Source of the DNA: Burkholderia lata | Lineage (GTDB): Bacteria > Pseudomonadota > Gammaproteobacteria > Burkholderiales > Burkholderiaceae | Assembly: GCF_000012945.1 (NCBI RefSeq) | Contig: NC_007511.1 | Span: 186,001-250,000, forward strand | Length of the DNA stretch: 64,000 nt | Direction: 5' to 3' | In this document: positions 33,399 through 42,765 of the stretch, piece after piece | Numbering within the stretch: the first letter of the stretch is position 1 | How the letters are laid out: each line of letters opens with the position of its first letter | Translations under genes and position numbers: made by a program | Notes under the pieces: generated by a model | Database searches by the model: none | Seen by the model: only the letters and a program-made list of their open reading frames with translations | Told to the model about the DNA's origin: nothing

Positions 33399-34022
33399 AT
33401 GCTGCACATCCTCGGCAAGATCCCGTCCATCAACGTTCGCAAGGTGCTGTGGCTGTGCACCGAGCTGAACCTGCCGTTCGAACAGGAAGACTGGGGCGCG
33501 GGCTTCCGTACGACCAACGATCCGGCCTATCTCGCGCTGAATCCGAACGGTCTCGTGCCCGTCATCAAGGACGACGATTTCGTGCTCTGGGAATCGAACA
33601 CGATCGTCCGCTATCTCGCGAACCGCTATGGCGGCGACGCGCTGTATCCGGCCGAGCCGCAGGCGCGCGCACGGGTCGATCAATGGATCGACTGGCAGGG
33701 CGCGGACCTGAACCGCTCGTGGGTCGGCGCGTTCCTCGGCCTCGTGCGGAAGTCGCCCGATCACCAGGATCCGGCCGGCATCGCGCAGTCGATCGCGGGC
33801 TGGACGAAGCACATGCAGGTGCTGAACGCGCAGCTCAAAGCGACCGGCGCGTACGTGGCCGGTAACGGCTTCACGCTCGCGGACATTCCGATCGGCCTGT
33901 CGGTGAACCGCTGGTTCGGCACGCCGTTCGAGCATCCGGATTTCCCGGCGGTGAAGCGCTATATCGAACGTCTCGCGACGCGCGAAGGCTTCCAGAAATA
34001 CGCGGGTAGCGCGAACCCGTGA
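33399..34022 (+). CDS. Glutathione S-transferase family protein
   Basis: A 207-aa GST. Thioredoxin-fold domain ([62 protein letters not shown]) and an all-helix C-terminal domain. SINVRK carries the active-site serine or asparagine. Strong ribosome site AAGGAGA. It follows the membrane redox operon in the same direction by 72 bases, so it may be read through from it, but this is not certain. Confidence 0.92.
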   Translation: MLHILGKIPSINVRKVLWLCTELNLPFEQEDWGAGFRTTNDPAYLALNPNGLVPVIKDDDFVLWESNTIVRYLANRYGGDALYPAEPQARARVDQWIDWQGADLNRSWVGAFLGLVRKSPDHQDPAGIAQSIAGWTKHMQVLNAQLKATGAYVAGNGFTLADIPIGLSVNRWFGTPFEHPDFPAVKRYIERLATREGFQKYAGSANP

Positions 34023-34089
34023 TGCCGCGCAGGTAGCGCACGGCGGCGCGGCGGCGTGACAATCGCTGCTGCGTCCGCGTCACGACCTG

Positions 34090-34121
34090 CATCACGGCAT
34101 CATGGCATTACGGCATCACAG
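34090..34121. repeat. Four-unit degenerate octamer repeat
   Basis: CATCACGG, CATCATGG, CATTACGG, CATCACAG in register, between the GST gene and the end of the serine hydrolase gene. Confidence 0.8.
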
Positions 34122-34129
34122 GCCGGTTG

Positions 34130-35530
34130 TTACGCGCCCGGCGCCGGCAAAGCGTCGAGCACGCGCGCGAGAAACGCCTCGTGATTCCACGCGGATTCCG
34201 GCCGCGACAGCCCGAGCCGCACGACCACCAGCTGCCGGCTCGGCACCACGCTCACGAACTGGCCTTCATGGCCGACCGCATGAAACGCGTCGGCCGGCAT
34301 CGCGACCGCATGCGGATCGCGATCGTTGAACGGCTCCGGCACCTTGACCCACAGCTGCGCGCCGTATTCCTGGCGCTCCGACTGCGGCGTGGTGCGCGTC
34401 AGGTAGCGCACCCAGCCTTCCGGCAGCAGCCGCTGCCCGTCCCACACACCGTCCTGCAGCAGCAACTGCCCGAAGCGCGCCCAGTCGCGTGCGCTCGCAT
34501 ACATGTACGACGGGCTGACGAGCGTGCCGGACGCATCGGGCTCGAACACCGCGCTGCGCATCCCGAGCGGCGCGAACAGTGCGCGGCGCGGCAACGCGAG
34601 GTAGTCGTCCTCGCTGCCGCCCAGCGCTTCGCGCATCACGCGCGCGACGATCGCGCTCGTGCCGCTCGAGTAGGACCACCGCGTGCCGGGTGTCGCGGCG
34701 AGCGGCTTCGCCGACGCGAACCGCGCGGTATCGGACTGCGCGTACAGCATCAACGCGACATCGGACAGCGGGTCGTCGTAGTCCTCGTTGAATTGCAGGC
34801 CGCTCGTCATCCGCAGCAGCTCGTCGAGCGTGATGGCCGCGCGCGGATCGCCGCTGCCGCGCCATTCGGGCAGCAGCGCCGACGTATCGAGCGACAGCTT
34901 GTGCTGCGCGACGAGCGTGCCGACCAGGGCGGCCGTCACGGTCTTCGTCATCGACCAGCCGGGCAGCGGCGTGTCGGCCGTGAAGCCGGGCGCATAACGC
35001 TCGGCGATCACCTGGCCGCGCCACATCACGACGACCGCGCGCGTGCGCCGCGGTCGTGCCGGGTCGGGCTCGTCGAACGCGCGGTCGAGCGCGGTCTGCA
35101 GCTTCTGCGCGTCGACGCCGGCCGGCGGCGTGGCAGGCGCGGGCTGCGTGGACGGCGGGTCGGGGAGGGGCGGCAGCGCGGCCGGCAACGCGCCGGGCGA
35201 CGGCCCGAGCGCGAGCGTGCAGCCGAGCCCGGGCCGGAAGTCGGCTTCGCGTTCGGCGAAGCCGGCGAAGGTCGCCGTCGCGCGATGATGGTCGGGATCG
35301 ATCGACGGGTGCACGAGCTTCAGCAGCGGATGCACGCCGGCCATGATGTCGACGTCGATCACGGACTCGGCCGGGCGGCCCGATACATACACGCCGGAAC
35401 ACAGTGCCTTTGCCGCATAACCGGTCGCGATGGGGGCGAGCCGGGACAGCATGTAGCCGGTGTAGCCGACCGCGGCGACGACGGCGAGCGCGACGCCGCG
35501 CAGGATCAGCTTCTTGAAGGGGATCGTCAT
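34130..35530 (-). CDS. Class C beta-lactamase-like serine hydrolase
   Basis: A 466-aa protein with an N-terminal anchor helix (residues 8-27) and a class C beta-lactamase/peptidase domain at 140-460. The catalytic SxxK is S193-M-T-K196 (LPGWSMTKTV), followed by YSSG as the tyrosine motif and HEGQFVSVVP near the end. The linker at 105-140 is proline-rich. Members of this family hydrolyse esters or D-peptides rather than antibiotics in most cases. Periplasmic, probably membrane-bound. Confidence 0.88.
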   Translation of the reverse strand: MTIPFKKLILRGVALAVVAAVGYTGYMLSRLAPIATGYAAKALCSGVYVSGRPAESVIDVDIMAGVHPLLKLVHPSIDPDHHRATATFAGFAEREADFRPGLGCTLALGPSPGALPAALPPLPDPPSTQPAPATPPAGVDAQKLQTALDRAFDEPDPARPRRTRAVVVMWRGQVIAERYAPGFTADTPLPGWSMTKTVTAALVGTLVAQHKLSLDTSALLPEWRGSGDPRAAITLDELLRMTSGLQFNEDYDDPLSDVALMLYAQSDTARFASAKPLAATPGTRWSYSSGTSAIVARVMREALGGSEDDYLALPRRALFAPLGMRSAVFEPDASGTLVSPSYMYASARDWARFGQLLLQDGVWDGQRLLPEGWVRYLTRTTPQSERQEYGAQLWVKVPEPFNDRDPHAVAMPADAFHAVGHEGQFVSVVPSRQLVVVRLGLSRPESAWNHEAFLARVLDALPAPGA

Positions 35531-35722
35531 GCGCGAACGTCCTCGGTTGTCGGCAGGCAGAACATGAACCGGCAGTGTCGCAGGTTCGAGCCGGCGGTGG
35601 CAATTGCGAGGGCTTGCGAGGCGGGGCACTGCCGACAGCGCGCAGATTGCCCGGCGTGTGCGAATCGCGTGTGTCGATCGCGCAAGTCGAACGGGCCGCG
35701 TGCGGCCCGTCCAGGCGGCGCA

Positions 35723-36901
35723 TCACTGCGCGTTGTTGTTGTCGGACCGCAGGGTCCAGACCGTCGCGGTATTCGTGTTGTCGTCGACGGCTGCGAATTC
35801 CAGCTGGCCTTTGCTGCCGTGCCCGAACGCGAGGCCGAACGCGGCCCCCGAAACGGTGTCGACCTGCATTTGCGCGACGAAGCGCCCGTCCACCGTAAAT
35901 TCGACGATCTCGCTCGGCTGCTGCGGGTCGGCGTTGACCGCGTCGCCGTTCGCGGTCACGAGATGGCCGTTCGGGGCGAGCGCCAGCGCGAGCGGGCCGT
36001 GCAGGTGCGCCGCGTCGAAATAGATCATCCGTCCGACACCGCCGTTGCGATTCGTCGACGCGGCATTCTGGATCGCGAACACCGCGTTGTCGCCGGTGGA
36101 TGCAACGTAAAGCACGTCGATGTTCGGGTCGTACGCGAGGCCGGTCGGCCCGACGACGAGCGCATTGGGATCGGTTCGATTCACGTAGCCCGATGCGATG
36201 ACGCGAGAGCCCGGCAGCATCGTGACGCCGTTGTCGCCGATCGCGAGTTCGATCCGTGACACCGTCCCGTTCAGCACGTTCGACACGAACGCGGTCACGC
36301 GCTGGCCGCGATCGATCACGGTCATGTCCCAGGGCCCGTCGAGCAGCGCCGCGCTGCTGAGTTGCGTGACGAGATTGCCCTGCGGGCCGATGACGAGCAG
36401 CGAACCCGGCGCCACGACGGTCTTGCCGTCCGGCGCCGGCACGTTGCCGACCAGCACGAAGCCGCTGCGCAGCACCGTGAGCGCGGTTGTCAGGCCGAGA
36501 TTGCTGCCCTGGAAGAACGTCGTCGCCGGCGTCTTGCCGGGTGTCAGCTTCACGATCGTCGTACCGGTGCCTTGCGCGTTCGACGCCGCGTTGAAGTTGG
36601 ACACGACGACGTCGCCGGGTTTCAGCGTGCTCCAGCTCGGCACGCCGCGCGGCACGAACGCGATGCCGTATGGATTGACGTCGCCGTTGGTGGGCACCGT
36701 CGAGGCGGTGAACGATGGAATCGGCAGGATGATGTCGCTGCCGCCGGCCCACGCGAAAGCCGAAGACAACGCGACCAGCCCGGCGCCGCAAGCCGCGCGG
36801 CATAGCGAGCGCGCAAGCGTGCGCCGGACGCGTGCGACGACCGGCGGATCGACCGCGAACACGGGCGCGGCGGGGGAACGACAGGAGGGGAGAGGGTCCA
36901 T
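35723..36901 (-). CDS. Exported NHL/beta-propeller-type protein
   Basis: A 392-aa protein with an N-terminal signal region ending FAWAG near residue 53, then repeats of 'G-x-V-x-NF/V-x-Nx-L' type (VVVSNFNAASN, GFVLVGNVPA, LYVASTGDNAVFAI, GHLVTANGDAVN) typical of six-bladed NHL or SMP-30-like propellers. Function unknown; likely periplasmic binding or hydrolase scaffold. Start ATG 36901 has GGAGTCATGCC upstream. It is followed at 191 bases by the serine hydrolase gene on the same strand. Confidence 0.8.
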   Translation of the reverse strand: MDPLPSCRSPAAPVFAVDPPVVARVRRTLARSLCRAACGAGLVALSSAFAWAGGSDIILPIPSFTASTVPTNGDVNPYGIAFVPRGVPSWSTLKPGDVVVSNFNAASNAQGTGTTIVKLTPGKTPATTFFQGSNLGLTTALTVLRSGFVLVGNVPAPDGKTVVAPGSLLVIGPQGNLVTQLSSAALLDGPWDMTVIDRGQRVTAFVSNVLNGTVSRIELAIGDNGVTMLPGSRVIASGYVNRTDPNALVVGPTGLAYDPNIDVLYVASTGDNAVFAIQNAASTNRNGGVGRMIYFDAAHLHGPLALALAPNGHLVTANGDAVNADPQQPSEIVEFTVDGRFVAQMQVDTVSGAAFGLAFGHGSKGQLEFAAVDDNTNTATVWTLRSDNNNAQ

Positions 36902-37196
36902 GGCATGACTCCGGTTGATGATCGCGAGCAGTCATCCCGGCTGCCGGCCTGCGCAGCCGACGGGTGTCCGGCGCAGGTTCGCGATCGTGCGGTTGCCGCG
37001 TGAACCCGCGCTCGAAATAAACGGATGGCGACGGCCGGATATTCCAGTCCGTTACGCGCGTTGCATGCGTATCGACGTCCATTGTTCGCAGAAAGAGCGA
37101 CTCGACCTGACAAGTTGAAATCCGACCCGCCATCGGCCGATAATCGTCCGGCATCGCTTTCCTACTCTCCCAGTCCAACCGTTAATGGAAAACGCC

Positions 37197-37616
37197 ATGT
37201 CCTACGACAACAACAACCCGTTCGCCAAAATCCTGCGCGGCGAACTGCCGTGCGTGAAAGTCGCGGAAGACGACGCGACCCTCGCGATCATGGATCTGAT
37301 GCCGCAGGCCGACGGCCACGTGCTCGTGATCCCGAAGGAGCCGGCCGCGCAGATCTTCGAGTTGTCCGGCGACGCCGCCGCGGCCGGCATCCGCATGACG
37401 CAGCGTGTCGCGGCGGCGGTGCGCGCGGCGCTCGAGCCGGATGGCGTGTTCATCGGCCAGTTCAACGGCGCGGCCGCCGGCCAGACGGTGCCGCATGTGC
37501 ACTTCCACGTGATCCCGCGCTGGGAAGGCGCCGAGCTGAAGATGCATGCGCGTGAGATCGCCGACGCGGCGACGCTCGAAGCGCTGGCGCAGCGCATTCG
37601 CGCGCGTTTCGTGTAA
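37197..37616 (+). CDS. HIT family protein
   Basis: A 139-aa histidine-triad hydrolase/transferase; HVHFHV at residues 100-105 holds the nucleotide-binding histidine triad, with NPFAKILRGELPC and DLMPQADGHVLVIPK upstream. Such enzymes cleave nucleoside phosphoramidates such as aminoacyl-AMP. The start at 37197 follows GGAAAACGCC; an ATG at 37185 is possible but has no site. Confidence 0.93.
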   Translation: MSYDNNNPFAKILRGELPCVKVAEDDATLAIMDLMPQADGHVLVIPKEPAAQIFELSGDAAAAGIRMTQRVAAAVRAALEPDGVFIGQFNGAAAGQTVPHVHFHVIPRWEGAELKMHAREIADAATLEALAQRIRARFV

Positions 37617-37632
37617 CGCGTCGATTGCACAC

Positions 37633-37684
37633 GGCGATGGCACGGCCTGGCGCAGCGGCCAGCCGTCGTGCCATCGCCTGTTTC
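37633..37684 (+). terminator. Terminator after HIT gene
   Basis: GGCGATGGCACG and CGTGCCATCGCC (12 bp arms, 22-nt loop with an inner stem), then TGTTTC. Lies 17 bases past the stop. Confidence 0.7.
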
Positions 37685-37871
37685 AGCGGTCATGCGAGGT
37701 AACACGTGTAACCGCCGGCGAAACTCGGCCCGGCCCCCCCGGCGCTAGACTCCGCGCATTGCTTCACTGAGCGACAGGAAGGGCGGATCGCCTCTTCGTG
37801 CCGGCCGCCGCATCGCGCGATGGCGCGGCTTTCGCGAGGTGCCATTCGTCTTTCGCGCCGGGAATCGAGCC

Positions 37872-38036
37872 ATGACCAGACTTCTCATCACGCTTGCCCT
37901 GATCGGCGGCCTGTCCGGCTGCTATGTCGCGCCGCCGTATGGCTATGCGCCCGCGCCGGCCTACTACGGCTATGCGCCGGCGTATTACGCGCCACCCGTC
38001 AGCGTCGGGATCGGCGGCAACTTCCGCATTCGCTGA
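37872..38036 (+). CDS. Small tyrosine-rich lipoprotein
   Basis: A 54-aa lipoprotein: TRLLITLALIGGLSGC is the signal peptide with lipobox cysteine at residue 17, followed by PPYGYAPAPAYYGYAPAYYAPPVSVGIGGNFRIR, a Tyr/Pro/Ala-rich stretch. Too short for a family name; similar small proteins are widespread in Burkholderia. The start at 37872 gives a normal lipoprotein start, and codon use fits. Confidence 0.65.
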   Translation: MTRLLITLALIGGLSGCYVAPPYGYAPAPAYYGYAPAYYAPPVSVGIGGNFRIR

Positions 38037-38198
38037 TCCGGCACCGGCACCGGGCTCGGGCGCTGGCCGCACCGGTCAGCGCCATCGCGTTGTGCCGGAT
38101 GACGCGCGCGGATTCGCGTACCGCATGACGGCGGTGCGCTGCGCGGCGTGTGCGCGCTTCCTATACTTCACAGGAAAGGGCACTTCGGCGAGGCAGTC

Positions 38199-38858
38199 AT
38201 GACAGTCACCCGCAAGGTCGCAGTCGTGTCGGGCGTCTCCACGCTCGTCTATCTCGGGCTCGCCGTGCTGGGCAGCGGCGGATTCGCAGCCTTCTTCTCG
38301 CATCCACCGCTGACCGTCGTCGTCGTCGCGACGCTCGCGATGGCCGTCGTCGCGATGTTTACCGAAGGCAACCTGAGCAGCGGCGAGCGCGAGAACCGCG
38401 ATAATCGCTGGGTGCTCGCGGCATTCGGGGTAAGCGGGTTCCTGCTCGCGTACCTGCCCGCGCTGACCGACCGGCTCGACTTCTGGACCTTCGGCGGCGA
38501 TGCGGTGCGCTGGATCGGCGTCGTGCTGTACATCGCGGGCGGCGTGCTGCGCATCTGGCCCGTATTCGTGCTCGGCAAGCGCTTCAGCGGGCTCGTCGCG
38601 ATCCAGCCGGGCCATACGCTCGTGACCGACGGCATCTACAGCCGCATCCGCAATCCGAGCTATCTCGGCCTGGTCGTCAATTCGGTCGGCTGGGCGCTCG
38701 CGTTCCGCTCGGGCGTCGGCTTGCTGCTGGTCGTGCTAACGATGGTGCCGCTCGTCGCGCGTATCCGCTCCAAGGAGGCGCTGCTACGTGCGCAATTCGG
38801 CGCCGAATACGACGCGTATTGCGCGCGAACGTGGCGTCTGCTGCCCGGCGTGTACTGA
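38199..38858 (+). CDS. Isoprenylcysteine carboxylmethyltransferase-family membrane protein
   Basis: A 219-aa polytopic protein with six hydrophobic segments; the conserved C-terminal block GHTLVTDGIYSRIRNPSYLGLVVNSVGWAL and the end FGAEYDAYCARTWRLLPGVY mark the ICMT/PEMT-like methyltransferase family. Bacterial members methylate unknown lipids or proteins using S-adenosylmethionine. Start ATG 38199 has AGGC upstream. Confidence 0.85.
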   Translation: MTVTRKVAVVSGVSTLVYLGLAVLGSGGFAAFFSHPPLTVVVVATLAMAVVAMFTEGNLSSGERENRDNRWVLAAFGVSGFLLAYLPALTDRLDFWTFGGDAVRWIGVVLYIAGGVLRIWPVFVLGKRFSGLVAIQPGHTLVTDGIYSRIRNPSYLGLVVNSVGWALAFRSGVGLLLVVLTMVPLVARIRSKEALLRAQFGAEYDAYCARTWRLLPGVY

Positions 38859-39236
38859 CCCTCTTCGTTTCTTCACGGCCGCCGTTTCGGGCCCGGCCCA
38901 CGTTTCGTTCCCGATGTGTTGCCACGTGTGTCGCAAACGTGCGACGCCACGCATGGCCGGCGTGTTTTTCCACAGGGCCGGACCCTCGGCGAAGCCAATG
39001 CCGGCGCGGGTTTGCGGGCATTTCGGCGCGCGCGTTCGAGGTTGCTTATTCGTAAACAACTTGTTACCAGAATGTCCACGGCAAGGACGTGGGACCGGTG
39101 CTATTCTTCGCCGCAAGCTCATTGAAATGAATTGGTCCGCGGTTCGGCACAATGCCTGACCCGACGTCGATCGATTCAGATCGTCGTACCGAGCGGACCT
39201 TCAATAACCAGATTGCGAACAAGGAAGAATACGGGA
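38859..39236. other. Gene-free 378-bp region
   Basis: No coding sequence is supported. The region holds a small palindrome AACAA-C-TTGTT near 39055 and normal-looking promoter space for the following glycine-zipper gene. Confidence 0.4.
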
Positions 39237-39683
39237 ATGTGGAAGAAAATCGCCCCCGCTCTCGTCGTCGCCGCGTTGACCGGCGCGACTGCACTGCCGG
39301 CTATGGCAGGTGACATGAACAACGCGCTTGGCGGCGCGCTCGGCGGGGTAGCCGGCGCAGCGGTCGGCGGTGCGCTCGGCGGCAGCACGGGCTCGGTGAT
39401 CGGCGGCGCCATCGGCGGCGGCGCGGGTGGCGCGGTGACGTCGAACCGTCGCGAGCGCACCGGCGCGATCATCGGCGGCGCCCTCGGCGGCGGCGCAGGT
39501 ACCGCGGCAGGCAACGCAATGGGCGGCCGCACGGGCGGCCTGCTGGGTGCGGCGGTCGGCGGCGGCGCCGGCGCGGCGCTCGGCGGCAACATGTCGCGCA
39601 GCTCGTACGAACGCGATTACGGCGGTCGCGGCGATCGCGGCTATCGCCACCGCAAGCATCGTCACCACCGCGACTGGGACTGA
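39237..39683 (+). CDS. Glycine-zipper exported protein
   Basis: A 148-aa exported protein: signal peptide MWKKIAPALVVAALTGATALPAMA (cleavage about residue 24), then a glycine zipper of repeated AxxGGALGG units (residues 30-115), ending in an Arg/His/Tyr-rich tail (RGYRHRKHRHHRDWD). Glycine zippers insert in membranes as helix bundles. No function assigned. The ribosome site is AAGGAAG. An inverted repeat (39756-39778) follows at 73 bases and may end the transcript. Confidence 0.82.
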   Translation: MWKKIAPALVVAALTGATALPAMAGDMNNALGGALGGVAGAAVGGALGGSTGSVIGGAIGGGAGGAVTSNRRERTGAIIGGALGGGAGTAAGNAMGGRTGGLLGAAVGGGAGAALGGNMSRSSYERDYGGRGDRGYRHRKHRHHRDWD

Positions 39684-40550
39684 TCGCCGCTGGCGCGGCT
39701 CGGTGCGCGAATGGCGCACCGGCGCGCCGACGGCGTCGGCACCCGACGCGAGATTCGGCCCGGCGGCCTGCCGGGCCGTCATCGCCGGTCATACCGGCGA
39801 ACCCCTTCCGGCTTCCTCAGCCGCGACCCGATGCCCGACCGATGGGCCGGCAAGTCTTCCTCCTCGCTGTATTTCCCCGTTTTCCGACTACACCGCCACT
39901 CGCGACTGAATGCGTCCGAGGCGTGTCGATACCATTCGCGTTCCGTTCGATCCCGCTGGTCCGTTCTCCGGCCTGACGACGGCTCATGACTGGCGCGGTG
40001 CGGCTTGCTGCCGTGCGCACGTCGTCACGCTCCAATCTGCGTAACCGGATGTATCGCGAACCGCGTGTGTCACTGCAGCGGCTGCGGTTTTTCACCTGCC
40101 CCTCCAGCATCCCGGCGAACGTGCGCGTTGCCCCGTCCGTCAGGATTTCCCTGATAGCCAGACCGTCGCGCCACGCTTCCCCACCGCGTATCGCGGCTGC
40201 CGGCTAGTAGTGGGAAATCGAATGGAATCCATCGCAACATTTAATTGGTCGATTGCGAACGACTTCGCTATCGTCGGCGATGCTCGCGTACGGCATCGCA
40301 CCGTGCCGCTGGCCGCGCCTCGCCGCATGATCGCGAGCGCCACGGCCCGGTCGCCGGCCCCACAAGCATGGGCCGCCGCGTCCGAAGAACCGGACGAACC
40401 CGTCGCGAAGCCTGGCCGACCGAACGAAGGCGCATGCGCCTTCAAGCCACCCCGGCAATGACGTCCCGCCGCTTGCGTGCCCCACGCGCAGGTGTGCCGC
40501 CCGATGTCGTTGGTGTCCGGGGCCGGACCAACCCATTGCCTGGATGCACT
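39684..40550. other. Gene-free 867-bp region
   Basis: No open frame here has both a ribosome site and a family signature. It holds two hairpins (39756-39778: CGGCCCGGC/GCCGGGCCG; 39783-39799: CGCCGGT/ACCGGCG) after the glycine-zipper gene, and a small palindrome ATGGAATCCAT (40222-40232) in an AT-rich patch 320 bp before allE. Possibly a decayed gene or a long leader. Confidence 0.5.
39756..39778 (+). terminator. Hairpin after glycine-zipper gene
   Basis: CGGCCCGGC-GGCCT-GCCGGGCCG, 9-bp arms; no T run, so termination is uncertain. Confidence 0.35.
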
Positions 40551-41387
40551 ATGTCTAAGACAACGTATTACGCGCCGCATGGCGGCCACCCGCCGCAGAC
40601 CGATCTGCTGACCGATCGCGCGATGTTCACCGAGGCGTACGCGGTGATCCCGAAGGGTGTGATGCGTGACATCGTCACGAGCTGGCTGCCGTTCTGGACG
40701 AACACGCGCCTGTGGGTGATCGCTCGCCCGCTGTCGGGTTTCGCGGAAACCTTCTCGCAGTACATCGTCGAAGTGAACCCGGGCGGCGGCAGCGACAAGC
40801 CCGAGCAGGACAAGAATGCCGAAGCCGTGCTGTTCGTCGTCGAAGGTGAAGCCGAGCTGACGCTGCAAGGCAAGAAGCACGTGCTGAAGCCGGGCGGCTA
40901 CGCGTTCATTCCGCCGGGCGCCGACTGGACGCTGCACAACGTCAGCGATGCCGCGGTGCGTTTCCACTGGGTGCGCAAGCATTACCAGGCTGTCGACGGC
41001 ATTCCGCTGCCGGAAGCCTTCGTGACCAACGAGCAGGACGTCGAGCCGATCCCGATGCCGGGCACCAACGGTGCATGGGTGACGACGCGCTTCGTCGACA
41101 TGAGCGACATGCGCCACGACATGCACGTGAACATCGTGACGTTCGAACCGGGCGGCGTGATTCCGTTCGCCGAAACGCACGTGATGGAGCACGGGTTGTA
41201 TGTGCTCGAAGGGAAGGCTGTTTATCGCCTGAACCAGGATTGGGTCGAGGTCGAAGCCGGTGACTTCATGTGGCTGCGCGCGTTCTGCCCGCAGGCATGC
41301 TATTCGGGTGGCCCTGGCCGCTTCCGTTACCTGCTGTACAAAGATGTGAACCGTCACATGAACCTGTTGCTGAACCCGGCGCGTTAA
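40551..41387 (+). CDS. allE: (S)-ureidoglycine aminohydrolase
   Basis: A 278-aa bicupin enzyme of purine (allantoin) breakdown that converts (S)-ureidoglycine to ureidoglycolate and ammonia. The sequence TYYAPHGGHPPQTDLLTDRAMFTEAYAVIPKGVMRDIVTSWLP, then VFVVEGEAELTLQGKKHVLKPGGYAFIPPG and the second cupin FEPGGVIPFAETHVMEHGLYVLEGKAVYRL, matches YlbA/AllE; manganese ligands lie in the second cupin. Other allantoin genes are not in the window. The start codon lacks a strong ribosome site. A strong terminator follows. Confidence 0.9.
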   Translation: MSKTTYYAPHGGHPPQTDLLTDRAMFTEAYAVIPKGVMRDIVTSWLPFWTNTRLWVIARPLSGFAETFSQYIVEVNPGGGSDKPEQDKNAEAVLFVVEGEAELTLQGKKHVLKPGGYAFIPPGADWTLHNVSDAAVRFHWVRKHYQAVDGIPLPEAFVTNEQDVEPIPMPGTNGAWVTTRFVDMSDMRHDMHVNIVTFEPGGVIPFAETHVMEHGLYVLEGKAVYRLNQDWVEVEAGDFMWLRAFCPQACYSGGPGRFRYLLYKDVNRHMNLLLNPAR

Positions 41388-41411
41388 GCGTCGAGCGAGC
41401 AGTTGGATGTG

Positions 41412-41445
41412 AAAGCCCGCCGGCGGATGCCGGCGGGCTTTTTTT
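41412..41445 (+). terminator. Terminator of allE
   Basis: GCCCGCCGGC (41415-41424), loop GGAT, GCCGGCGGGC (41429-41438), then a 7-T run. Ideal intrinsic terminator. Confidence 0.92.
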
Positions 41446-41539
41446 CAGGTTCTTCGCGGTTTCCAGGGGTGTCGCTTGACGACCCACCAGAGGTAAAAGC
41501 CGGAATCCCAGCCAGTGCGTGCTGCAAACACACTGACCG

Positions 41540-42610
41540 TCAGTCGGATGCCGCTGGCGACTCGTTGCCCTGCGTAGCACCGCATTGATGGCAATGCGGG
41601 AAGAAGAAGAAATTCCGGCCACCGCATCCGCATACGTTGAAGAGCCTCAATCCGCAATGCACGCAGAACGTGGAGTCGTCGCCGCCGAGATTCCACTGTT
41701 TGTCGCATGACGGGCAGCGCTTTTTTTCGAGTGAGCGAACGGCTTTTTCGTATCCGATCGTGCGCGCACGTTCTCCCTGATCCTGCTGCAATTCGAGCCG
41801 CTTGCGTTCGGCATAGCGTTGAAAGGCCTTCATCATGTAAAGGCCGGCGAACACCGTGAGCGCAATGCCGACCAGGACCCGTACATAGCCGCCGAAATTC
41901 GGCAGGTACGGGACCAGTTCGATGAAAAATGCACTCAGTGAAAACAGGCCAAAGCCATACACGAAAGGCCAGTAGCGCATCTTGCGATAGCGCATGAACA
42001 GCCAGATCGCAATCAGCAGAATCGGTAACGTGAGCGCAAGGCGCAGTCCGAACACCTGCAACTCGTATTGCCGGTCCGCCTTTTCGAAGCGCCGTTCGGC
42101 TGCCGCGTCCGCGTCGGCGATTTGCGTGTCCACTTGAGTCTGCTGCGATGCCAGTGCCCGTTGCTGGTCACCGATCGCATCGATCTGATGCTGCCAGTTG
42201 ATGACCACTGCCTGAAGCGTATCCAGCTTGCGAGTTCTCGCCAGAATGTCCGGGTCCCTCGCACTGTCTCCCGTCACCGAGCGGGTTGCCAGCCAGTTGC
42301 GGAAACTTTCTTTCTCGGCCGCGTACTCCTTCGCGGCACGTCCGCGTGCCACCTCCATTGCGTCGGCCTTCCCGGCAAGCGTGTCGTGCTGCGCCTGCAG
42401 ATCGCGACGCGCTGCATCCAGCCGCGCCTTCGCTGGAGCATCCGCGAATTGCTCGACGACGGGCGGCCCGCCCCTCGGAGCGAAGGCCATGTCGCGGATT
42501 ACGAGGCTGCCGAGCATGTTCAGAAAGACGGCGAAGATGATCGCAATCACCCACGAGGCGAGCCGCAGGAGACGTGCGGGACTGGTCAGGCCGTCGCTGG
42601 AAGTCATCAT
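41540..42610 (-). CDS. Membrane protein with coiled coil and C-terminal zinc ribbons
   Basis: A 356-aa protein of no named family. There is a first membrane helix (16-37), then an extended coiled coil (about 60-180), three more helices (185-265) and a C-terminal zinc-ribbon pair: CPSCDKQW...CVHCGL, and CGCGGRN...CHQCGA. The DNA is visibly lower in G+C than its neighbours and the reading frame uses more A/T-ending codons, which suggests transfer. Start at 42610 follows AAAGG. It converges with allE beyond its terminator. Confidence 0.75.
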   Translation of the reverse strand: MMTSSDGLTSPARLLRLASWVIAIIFAVFLNMLGSLVIRDMAFAPRGGPPVVEQFADAPAKARLDAARRDLQAQHDTLAGKADAMEVARGRAAKEYAAEKESFRNWLATRSVTGDSARDPDILARTRKLDTLQAVVINWQHQIDAIGDQQRALASQQTQVDTQIADADAAAERRFEKADRQYELQVFGLRLALTLPILLIAIWLFMRYRKMRYWPFVYGFGLFSLSAFFIELVPYLPNFGGYVRVLVGIALTVFAGLYMMKAFQRYAERKRLELQQDQGERARTIGYEKAVRSLEKKRCPSCDKQWNLGGDDSTFCVHCGLRLFNVCGCGGRNFFFFPHCHQCGATQGNESPAASD

Positions 42611-42765
42611 TGTTTTGCCTTTGTTGGAATGGTTATACAAGCGGACTTGATTGTCGACGAATCCCGTACCCTTGTCGAACATCCCCTTCTGGCCGAGCGC
42701 CGTCGGTCATCCCCGCGTCCCCCGGAAATTCATGATGAACCTGTTTTCACGGGCGATGCATCTTG

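Noticed and set aside
34266..37178. A 970-codon open frame on the minus strand through the serine hydrolase and NHL genes
   Set aside because: High-GC third-position effect. It covers two well supported genes in another frame and has arginine-rich, low-complexity translation without domains.
39986..40207. A 73-codon open frame in the 867-bp gap
   Set aside because: No ribosome site, no hydrophobic or family signature, arginine-rich composition.
40222..40232. ATGGAATCCAT as allantoin regulator (AllR-type) site
   Set aside because: Does not match the known TTGGAAAAATTTTCCAA pattern and is 320 bp from the gene; too short to call.
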